A DNA stretch of 64,000 bases from Megamerina dolium (Eukaryota > Arthropoda > Insecta > Diptera > Megamerinidae), in assembly GCA_963854835.1 (NCBI GenBank), contig OY978526.1, forward strand, positions 77,038,418-77,102,417, given 5' to 3'. The notes under the pieces are model-generated. The model made no database searches and had not been told where the DNA came from. It saw only the letters and a list, made by a program, of their open reading frames with translations. Shown here piece by piece: positions 12,699-24,000 of this stretch (positions are counted from its first letter, which is position 1; every line of letters starts with the position of its first letter). Both the position numbers and the translations under genes were made by a program.

Positions 12699-15600
12699 GT
12701 AAGTACATGGTTGATGCTTCAATTCACAAACTAAATAAATGTCGGTGTGTGTGTGTGTGTGTGTGTGTGTATGTTGGGATAGTCAGTCAACTTGAATTGT
12801 ATGAAAAATCTATGTACAACATGTTGGAATTTACATGTAGCAAATCTTTAATTTCAATTCGAATGGAATCTCTATGCTTTATTATGCATACATATGCACC
12901 ATAGATATTATTGACATTATTGAGAGTTTATGGACCATTATATTTTATATTTTTCTTTATCGCATTTTCTTCGTATATATAAAGTTGATGACTAAAAAAG
13001 GCATTTGTCTGTCTGTTTGTCTTGACACATTGAGCCACGTAAAAAAAAAGACTAGTTTATACTACAATATGCAATAAACTCCAAAAACTAATTGCTTGTA
13101 GTTCATAATTTGTGCTAGAGTATTTTGGATAGCACTAGAGACATATGTGGAAAGTTTTAATTGTCCCAAAAAATGTTCTGCTAACGATTGTATCCTTTTT
13201 TTTTCCCCGTACAAATGATGGAAGCCTCTTGAATGGCTTCAAGTTCGTATATTCTTTTTTTACGCAAATTCATAAAAGCAATCATAAATGAAATCAAATA
13301 TCATAATTAAAAATTTTTAAATGAATACTTGGAAAATTAGTGCGAATTAGACAGCAAAAACGATCAACTTCAACTTTTATTCAACTCCAAGCAAATGTTC
13401 AGGCCCCAGCTGGAACGAACTACTTCTTTATATCCATTTCTTCTCCTTTAGTTGGATCATTGGTGCCATCTCCATTAGTCAGACTCACGAGCCCTCGTCT
13501 ACACAGTTCACAACTATCCATCCGGATTTGAAGGAGCTGCCTTAAAACCATACTTGAGGTCCATCAGAAGGAAGCCTATGCAGCTCCTCCGTTAGTTCTC
13601 CGGTAGGACCCCTACTTTAATCTGTCCAGCTACATATGCCCCGTTGGAACTAAATGTCATTAGCATTCACAAATTACTGCATAGAAGTCTTATTGATAAT
13701 AACATGAATGTATGAGATCATTTATCTATATTAAAGGTTAAGATACAAGATAAATCTCTTGGATGCCTCTAGAGGAAATGCCCCTATATATCTTTTAAAT
13801 AAAATATACTTACTTACTTATGTAGCCATAACAACCGAATATCGATTTAGGACGAATATAACATGCTTCGCCAGCTATCTCTGTTCTTCGCTACCTAACG
13901 CCAGTTAGAAATTCCAAGCGCCGACAGGTTCTCCAGTACTTGGTCTTTCCACCGGAGGTTAGGTCTTCCTCTTCTGCGTCGTCTTCCAGCGGGTTCCGAA
14001 TATAACACCTTCTTAGCTGGAGCATGTTCTTCCATTCGCTTGACATGACCGAGCCAGCGCAGCCGCTGGATTTTGATGTGCTTTACTATGTCAATATCGG
14101 CATACAGCTCGTACAGCTCATGGTTGTACCTTATTCGGTACTCGCCACCAACGCAAATAGATCCAAAGATCTTCCGTAGGACTTTTCCCCCGAAAACTCC
14201 AAGCATTGATAGATAGATAGAATATACAAAACTTATATACCCGACAGGGTGGAATGGAGTGCAAACAGAATCGTCCCAAATTGTGAGGACATTGTCTGGT
14301 ACACTGTCGAGTCCAAGACTGAAGAAGGGCCTGGAGCTGGGACGTACTGTCGTGAGACTCAACTATCGATCAGTCTTGGAACAATGCAAAAGGTCGTTCA
14401 AGCCGAAATATATGACATTAATCTCTGCACCAAATTCATTCTGTCTCAAATAGGCATGCAGTAATTAAGGCACTGAGCAAAAAGACAATCAACTCCAAGA
14501 TTGTCTGGGAAACAGTAAATATCATCCAAAATATTCGTAGAAGGAATCAAGTAACATTACACTGGTTTGATGGTAATGAGGAAGCGGACAGATTGGTAAA
14601 GATGGGGGTTGTAAATTATGGACCCTAGCCAATACTAGGTGTTGTCAAATCTTATTAAAAACAGTGCTCCAAAATGTATTTTTATTAAAATCAAACAGAA
14701 AATGGAACAATATTGTGGGACAAAAAAGTTCCAAATTATTCTTTACGGCATTTTCATACAGAAAATCAAGATATTTATTAGAACTCAGCAGATCAGAACT
14801 AAAACTAATGACAGAGATGATCAGTTATCAGACCGATAGTCTTCTATATTGGTCTGGTGGACGACACTTAATAAATTCTCACATAGGAAACCCCTAAAGA
14901 GATTACAAATTGATTCTAAACCTCACACCAATTGACTTACTAAATGCGCAGATGGCGGTAAATGCAACTATAAGGCTTAGTGGTCCAAATCGATGGTCAT
15001 CCAGAACCATCCAGTGATGCCAGTATTCTAACTAACTTTAATATAAAGACTTCACTTAATTATATTAAGCCTCTTTGCTCTTTTGAGCGGAAATTCCAGA
15101 CTGCTTTCCCAGATAGAGAAGTATGAGAAGCAGAGGGATTTTCACTGAATTATACTCGCATCTTTACAAATGGCTCTAGGCTTGATGGAAGAATGGGAAG
15201 GGGCGCATATTCGGATAAACTCAATATACAATAAACATTTGTTTCCCCTCCTTGATCACTGCAGTGTATTTCAGGCGGAGGTCAAAGTTATTCACACTGC
15301 ACTGCACACCCAGATGTATTTGCATCGAAGCTGCCAACAGCTAAGCTCCAATAAGAGCCCTGAACGGTTTTTTTTTTTAAATCTAAGATATTTTTGGTGC
15401 CGTGGCTCAGTGGTTAGTGTGTTGGATTTCTGATCTGCAGGTCGTGGCTCAATCCCTGGCTGATGCATAACAAATTTAATATCGAAAAGATTTTTCTTTC
15501 GAACGGTACCCACCTGTCGGCAAGCAATTGGCAATTCTTCCGACATTAACAACGCTTCTAAAAGAACTCTGTGACAAAGCTCAGAAAAAGTGATGCCACA

Positions 15601-17963
15601 AGGGTTCTTCCGTTCGGAACTGGCTAAAATAAGTAGGTACCTTCCAATACTGTCCAAAATTTATCAGGCACAACAGTAATGGAAGAGAATCTTTTCCAAT
15701 GAGACCTTCGAGACTTTAAGTGCCACATATTTATTTATTTTTTAAGATCTTTTTGGACTGCCGCATATCTCTTAACGAGATCGCATAATATTTTGTATAC
15801 CTATGTTGGCTACCCGCAAATAGGGGGATAAGAAGGAACTTTGTAGCGGACGAGCTCGCATGACAGGGAACGACTGAAGCAATTAAAGATGAAAATAGAC
15901 TTTTATGAATTCCACAGCAAACGTGCAAACACAGCTTGGAACTATTAACCTTCAACGCTGTCCGAAGAAGGTGGATAGAATCCCGAAACTGTGGAACGGT
16001 GAAGCAGTTGTGGGCAGCAGTTAGCAAAAACCTAATACCATACTATTGCCTCAATAGGTAGTCATGCTGTATAAGTTTAGGCCATCTGATAAATGATTTC
16101 TGCAGCTCTGATTGTTTCAATGGGTAGGAATTGGGCAGAATCTGTGTGGTATCACAATGGAACTCTTGGGCATAGGTGAGCTCTGTCATTGAGAGGGCTG
16201 CCACAGTAACCTAATCTAACCTAAGTATATTTCACATGTAGATTTATGTTATACTGCCTAATAGTTTTGCAAGAAATCGTCTATATTAGCTCCCGTACAA
16301 AGTGTCTGAATTTCTTTTAAATTTAAATCGCTGTAACTTTGGCAGTCTCCTATATTTGCCACTTTGATTAATATAATAATTCGAAATAAATTTGCATGAA
16401 ATCAGCAAGACATGCTCACTTCTTTATGTGGCTCCCATACAAAATGGAGGAAATTTAAACAAATGTTGCGTATCATATCTGCAATCGACTACTCTGATAT
16501 TAACTGTTTGTATTAAAATTTAAATGTATTTGTGATTTATTTATTGCATCATTTTCGTTCCCTTTTTCTTTTTCCATACAGCGATTGATCTTCAACTACT
16601 GGACGGTAATAATATATTAGCATCACCCTCTGTTGAATCGACATCACCAGCATCATCATCGTCGTCCTCATCGTTGTCAATGTTATCAACTTCAACAACA
16701 ACAACAACAACTAGTACTACTTCTACCACTACACCAGCAACAACAATACAACCCACAAGTGACAAGAATCAAAAGCAGCTGCAGCAGCAGCAGCAGCCAC
16801 ATCGTTTAATCCATTGTCCAGAGTGTGATGAATGTAAGTACATAATGCATGCCATTGTACATGTTGTCATAGTACTGTGGTATTATTGATTTGTATGAAG
16901 AATGCATGAAATATTACAAAGTAGTGCTTTTAAGATGAACGGTTTATGAATGTGCATAAAAATTAAATTTCCCCATTTTTTCGCACTCTTTGCTCCTCAC
17001 AGCTTTTGATGATGTGTCTGCGTGTGAAGCGCACAGACAGACACACGTTGCGAGTGCACCAGTACTACAACAGCAACAACCGCCACTGCTTCCGCAACAG
17101 CAGCAGCAGCAGCAGCAGCAGGAGCCGCAATCGCAATCGCAACAGCAACCGCAGTCGCAATTTCAACTGCAGCAACAGCCGCAGTCGCAACCTCAACAGC
17201 AGTACCAGCAGTCGCAACAGCATCCACATCAGCCACAACAGCGTCAGCTACAGCAACTGGAACAGCATGTGAACGTGCCATCACCGGAACAAACGGAACC
17301 AGATTCAACATCATCCACGACCTTACGACAATTTCGTAAGCGTCGCAGTGGTAGCGGTACAACAAAATCGAATTCGTCGACTTCGTCGACCTCGTCCTCA
17401 TCAAATAAAAGACAAGCAAGAGGTAGTACAGCTAGCACAACGGGAGCATCCATAACAATTGCCACCGCGACCGCCTCTGACTCGGCCACTGGCTGTGCCT
17501 CTGCCTCTTCGGATCAATTAGGTGGCGTCGAGCGTGTATTGCGCAGCAGTCATAATTGTCTCTTTTGTGATGAACGTTTCACTAATGAGATCGCATTGCG
17601 TAAACATCATCAATTGGCGCATAGCAGTAATCAAGCATCGATGCCTTTTGTCTGTTCGATATGTAAGCGTGGTTTTCGTATGCGTACTGCATTGCTACGT
17701 CATGTTGAGACGCACGACAACGAGGGCCGTCCCTATGAGTGTAATGTATGCCGTATTCGTTTTCCACGTCCCTCACAATTGACGTTGCACAAATTGACAG
17801 TTCATTTCTTGAAGAAACCACATGAGTGCCCAGAGTGTGGTAAACAATTTGGCACTGAGAGTGCTCTAAAGACGCATGCCAAATTTCATACAGGTATGTA
17901 CTTTATATAGTTTTATACTTTTGTTGTATGCATCTAAGGATGCATATGCACTCGTATGCCTTT

Positions 17964-18007
<44 letters not shown>

Positions 18008-21000
18008 CTCTGTGAATGTACGTTATAACGTGTCTCTCTTGTATGCAAATGAATGAATATTGTAATTTATGTTTGGTGTCTGGATGCTGCGTGCACATGT
18101 GTATGCGTAATGAGTTTAATTTATTTTAATTGACATTTTAATTGATATGACTATAATTATGATGATGATGATAATTGCGTTTTCTGAGTTGCCATCTGTT
18201 TAAAGTTTCGTTCGTTTTTTTTTTTTTTTTGTGTCCAAACAGAAGCTGGCTAGAAATGATTACTTTCGAGATTAAATTTCACTTGTTTAATAATTACAAG
18301 AAATTGAAATTTTAGTTTTCCTATTAAATTTGTAATTCAAATATTCCATTACTTGTAATGGTAATCTCAAAGAAATTCTAAAAGTGATTTCGTGGTTTTT
18401 TTTTCATCTCTAAATTCCATAAAGTAATTCAAATTGTATTTGTAATTTGCTTAATTGCATTACAAGGAATTATTCCATTACTTGTAATGGTAATCTCAAA
18501 GAAATTGTAAAACTAATTGATACATTAAAGCAATAGATTTCGTTTTTTTTGCTCTCTAAATTCCATAAAGTAATTCTAAGTGTATTTGTAATTTGCTCGA
18601 TTGCATTACAAAGAATTATTCCATTACTTGTAATGGTAATCTCGAAGCAATTGTAAAAGTAATTGCTTCGTTAAAGAAGCTTATTTCATATTTTTTTTAT
18701 CAATTCCACAAACTAATTCAAAATGTAATTTTACTTTGTTCCATTACATTACACGGAATTATCATTTGTAATTGTAATTCTTTGTTTATTAAAATTGTAA
18801 TTGAATTATTCCATTACTCGTAATAGGAAGCTTTTTCTCTAAAACTCTATCAAGTAATTTAAAATGTAATTTGAATTTTTTCAATTCCATTACTTGTTAT
18901 AGTAATCTTAAGGGAATTTATATCTTTTGTAATTCAAACGGTATTTGTAATTTGCTCAATTACACTAGAAGAAATTATCATCTGTAATTGGAATTACTTT
19001 TTTAATTCTAATATTCCATTACTTGTAATGGTAATCTCAAAGAAATTGCAAAAGTAATTGATACATTAAAACAATAGATTTCATTTTTTTTCCTCTCTAA
19101 ATTCAATAAAGTAATTCAAAGTGTATTTGTAATTTGTTCGATTGCATTACAAGGAATTATTCCATTACTTGTAATGGTAATCTCGAAGCAATTGTAAAAG
19201 TAATTGCTTCGTTAAAGAAAGTTATTTCATATTTTTTATCAATTTCACAAAGTAATTCAAAATGTAATTTTACTTTGTTCCATTACATTACGCAGAATTA
19301 TCATTTGTAATTGTAATTCTTGGTTTATTAAAATTGAAATTGAATTATTCCATTACTTGTTATAGTAAGCTTTTTCTCTAAACTCTATAAAGTAATTTAA
19401 AATGTAATTTGAATTTTTTCAATTCCATTACTTGTTATAGTAATCTTAAGGGAATTTATATCTTTTGTAATTCAAACGGCATTTGTAATTTGCTCAATTA
19501 CACTAGAAGAAATTATCATCTGTAATTGGAATTACTTTTTTAATTCTAATATTCCATTACTTGTAATGGTAATCTCAAAGAAATTGCAAAAGTAATTGAT
19601 ACATTAAAACAATAGATTTCGTTTTTTTTTTCTCTCTAAATTCAATAAAGTAATTCAAAATGTATTTGTAATGCTCGATTGTATTACAAAGAATTATACC
19701 ATTACTTGTAATGGTAATCTCGAAGCAATTTTAAAAGTAATTGCTTCGTTAAAGAAAGTTATTTCATATTTTTTATCAATTCCACAAAGTAATTCAAAAT
19801 GTAATTTTACTTTGTTCCATTACATTACGCAGAATTATCATTTGTAATTGTAATTCTTGGTTTATTAAAATTGAAATTGAATTATTCCATTACTTGTAAT
19901 AGTAAGCTTTTTCTCTAAACTCTATAAAGTAATTTAAAATGTAATTTTAATTTTTTCAATTAATTTTAAGGGAATTTATATCCTTTGTAATTCAAACGGT
20001 ATTTGTAATTTACTCAATTACACTAGAAGAAATTATCATCTGTAATTGAAATTACTTTTTTTTTATTTCCTTGCTACTTATTTACTTACTTTCTACTTAC
20101 TTACTTACAATCGCACTTTCTTACTAAGTAATTGCAATTAAGAAAAAATTTATTGATAATTAGAATTGATGTATTTAAAAATAGATCTAAAGAAATAGAT
20201 TATAAATTAGAATTTTGTAGTAATACAATTGGAATTGTAATTGTAATTGCAAATGTAATTGAATCTATCCAGCTCTGGGACTGACACATATGATTATTAT
20301 TTTTTTTTTTTTGTTATAACGTTTAATTTGTATGTATGCAATTAATTGAATTGTGACTATGAACAAATGCATTTGCATTTTTTATTTTTTTATTTTTGTA
20401 TTAATTAAAATTTAATTTTGAATCCGTCTGCTATTTTCTCTTCCTCCTCTATTGCACATACTTGTAATCGCTCACACGTTGTATTTTGATAATTATGGGG
20501 TGCTTTCATTTGTCAAATTTCCATAACAACAACAATAAGGCGAGAAATTTTATATTTTTTTTTCTTCATTTCTGTTACAGTAAAATTGCCTAATATTGAG
20601 TGTGATCTATGCAGTTCAAAATTTCATCTAAAACGAGATATGCGCCAACATCGGCGCATACATAATGGCAAACTATTTTATAAATGTCATTATTGTACTA
20701 CATCATTTTTACATTTTACGCGTTTACATGGTAAACAGTTGAACGACGAGAGAGTGAGATAAAAACCACCAATAACTTGTGCACTTGATTTACATATTGC
20801 AAGCACAAAAGTAGTAGAAAATATTTAACCCTTAAATGCTCACATTATATTTAAATATGTACATTAAGGTGACCCCCAAATATATGGTGGAACATTTTGG
20901 AATGCCGATTATTATAGTTCTCATAGGTTAGAAATATTCGATTTGATAAAAAAAAAAACTACAAAATAGAAAGTTTAGTTTCGTTTTTCTGAAATTTTAG

Positions 21001-24000
21001 TCCTAAAGTTGGAGAAATGTGGGTTTTCATCATGTGTCTTATTATTTAACTATAGATCCTCGACTCTAGGCTCGTTTAGTAACCCTAAAGTTAGAAAAAG
21101 ATTGGCTTTCATAAATGTTGTTATTATTTAGCCATAAAAATTCAACTCTGATTTGCTAATGCCCTGTAACGCTAGAAGTTTTTATTCATTTTTCTTATTA
21201 TTTAATCATAATTTCTCACTTCTGGAAGTTTTAAATGTGTGAACGACCTCTATTAATTGTCGCTCAACATTTTTCCGAAACATACTTCCCTCTTGTCTAT
21301 CCGTTAGGGTAGATTAGTAGGTTAAGTCATGTGGCTTCCCTCTCTCTGAGAGGACACACTTAAGCCAGAAATGCCCATTGTGATACCACCGAGCTTCTCT
21401 TCCAATACTGTTGTGTGTGTTAAATTTGGACAGCATTAGACAGGACCTACTTATATTAACCGGTTCCGAACGGCAGAACCCTGGTGACATCACTTTAACT
21501 TAGTTTTGTCACATAGCTCTTTTAAGAAGCTTTTTTTTGGCAGAAGATTGTTACTACCGGAAAAATGGCCAATTCTTGCCGGCAGGTGGGTACCGCCCGA
21601 AAGAAAAATCTTTTCGATATTAAATTTTGTTATACTTCAGCCGGGGATTGAAGCCACGACCTAGAGATCAGAGGGCCAACCCACTAACCACTGAGCTCCG
21701 GCAACCAGGGTAGGGTAACTTCTTACAAAATTGTCGTTAGAAAAACAAATGGGCTCCCTTTACACGCTAGATTAGGACCTAGAAACACGAAATGTATACT
21801 TCCTCTGATTTCCACCCCTTAAGGGGCTACCCTATGAAATTTGATTTTTTGTAAAAGAGGCTCCCATCCCTCCGAAGGTGCCCTAGGGAGAGAGTATGTA
21901 ACCGATCCGCATTCATTTTCCTATCATAATATTTTCCCGTAGCATATTTACCCCCTAACCCCCCTATATCCTTTAAGGGAGCGCTAATTCAAAAACACCT
22001 AAAAATTACTAATAACTCCGTATTTGTCAAGGAACCGCCTTTAGGAGGGTGATATTATTCCGAAATCCATTTTATTTTACCTCCCCAGTATTTCTCCCGA
22101 ACTTACTCACCTTCTATTTGCACCTTTTAATGAGACGCTTATACAAAATCATCTTGAAAATCTAGCAATAATTTCTTAGCTGTCCAGAAATCACTTGTAG
22201 GTGGGTTAACTTCGACTCCCAAATCTATTGAATATATGGTATTTTCCCATAACATACTTGTCCCCTATCTCCATCTCTTTAAGTGGGCGCCCATACAAAA
22301 TTAGCTTAAAAACACTTAAAAATCGACAAATAACTCCATAATTCCCCGGGAATCGCTTTTAAGACGGTGAAATATAACTTTGGGTTTCATTACTTCTACT
22401 TCCTCAATATTTATCCAGAGATGGCACCTCCAATCTACATCCCTTTAGGGGCGACCGTACAAAATGAATGAGAAACACAGGAATCGCCTCTAGGAAGGTG
22501 AATTCCGATTCGCATTAGTTTTACATTTTGAATATTTTCCTCATACATACATTGTTACTTTATCTGGACACAATATGAACTAAAAACGCCTGAAAATTTA
22601 CAACTGACGCCATAACTGCTTAAGAATCACCTTTAGAAGGATGAAATGTAGCTCCGATTCCCATTAGTTTTGCCCCTCCAATATTTGTCCTATACATACT
22701 TATCCTCTACTTATTAAGGGAGCTGCCATATAAAATGAACTGCTTGATGATTTAAGCATTAGTTCGCATAGGGCGGCACTGAATTCATTGTATCAATGCA
22801 CGGTGGAGGCGGCCATCGAGGGTCATAGTCATAATATCGTGCTAGGTGGTCGCCCACAATTGCAGACTGCGAGCTCCGACTGCTCCTAATTCCGCTCGAG
22901 CCACTTTGGTACAACTAAGATCTGGGTGGAGCCCCTATCTGAATTGCTACATGTACTGACTGGCACCCGACACCATTCCAGACCGATGCCCGCGTTATCT
23001 TTTCTCCTGCCCCAGAAGGCCTACCAGTTTGGCCCCCTCTACACTATGGACGCACCCCCTGGAGGCTGCCGTCTTCCTGGAGCTGGTCGATGTAAACAAC
23101 AACAATTTAATTAACTGATATGCATACCTATTCATGATTTTGAAATCGATTTTCTGTTATAACAACGAGATGAACCCTAAAACTCCCCAATAATTGCATC
23201 TAGGAGGATAAGATGTAGCGGCGACTTCAATTCATTTTACCATCCCAATATTTTCCCAATAGATACCGAACTTGAAAAATCTGAAAATTAACCATCAACA
23301 CTATATCTTCCCAGGCATCGCCTCTAGGACAGTACAATATAACTCTAAATTTCCGCATATCAGACCAAGAATCACCTCTAGAGAAAAGAAATGTAAGGCT
23401 GAACCTATTAATTTTTAATTTCTAACATTTCTTTCTTACATAGCCACCCTCTACCTTGACCCCTTGGTGGGGATCTCCTATAAAATTTATATTTTTCAAA
23501 AAAATTGACTCCCAGAATCGCCCTAAGAAAGGGTGCTGCAATGTACATTCAATCAACAATGTACGACATTCTTATTTGATATCTTTGCTCTTTGATGAAT
23601 GGATAATCTGGGAAAAACGCTCGTTTGCCTTTACGAAGACAAAATCTTGTCCGAGAATTTATTGATCAGTGAGTTGGTCGAATTGTTTCACATCCAACAA
23701 AGAAACAATTTTCGAACATAGAATTGTATCCACGATTGAGAATATTTTATGTTTTAGATTTTTTTAAATTTTTCCATTGAAATCGGTGTTTTCTTTCTTT
23801 AAGCATTTAAGGGTTAAGTTGCAAAATCTTTTTTTCTCTTACTATACCGCTATTATGCTGAAATGTACTTTTATTCCATTTGTTTTAAAAAAAAAATTTT
23901 TTTTTTTGGTATTATTTTCTCTTTTTTTTCCACATTGTTGTTTCACAACATAGCACATATTAAAACTCATATGCCACTTAACGACGGGATGACTGAAGAA

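Larger units (their letters stand above)
20825..23817. mobile_element. non-autonomous element with piggyBac-like ends
   Basis: TTAACCCTTAAATGCT at 20825-20840 is the exact reverse complement of AGCATTTAAGGGTTAA at 23802-23817. The layout TTAA + CCC ... GGG + TTAA is the hallmark of piggyBac-superfamily insertions: a TTAA target duplication and terminal CCC. The 2.98-kb interior has no recognisable transposase. It holds a SINE, a LINE end, and a tandem satellite whose relatives occur at 60.0-61.6 kb. It lies wholly within the last intron of the zinc-finger gene. The internal cargo may have accumulated after insertion. Confidence 0.7.

Noticed and set aside
2496..12710. Many minus-strand open frames opposite the giant exon (poly-Val, poly-Leu, poly-Ser)
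   Set aside because: They mirror the sense triplet repeats, which lack stops in every frame; no start context, splice structure or domain supports them.
12699..12904. Extension of the giant open frame to a stop at 12904
   Set aside because: A consensus GTAAGT donor at 12699 joins in frame to 16582 and completes a zinc finger downstream. The extension reads through a GT microsatellite (Cys-Val run), which is intronic noise.
22926..23114. 62-codon open frame in the GC-rich island
   Set aside because: Short, no domain, no splice context; treated as part of an unidentified insertion.
23490..23740. piggyBac transposase remnant inside the TTAA-ended element
   Set aside because: Short open stretches here show no recognisable piggyBac catalytic motif, so the element is called non-autonomous.
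23830..23955. Use of an upstream Met (23863) as the start of a separate small gene ending at 24294
   Set aside because: The reading from 23954 completes the tenth zinc finger when spliced to 20730; the upstream part is the intron 3' end.
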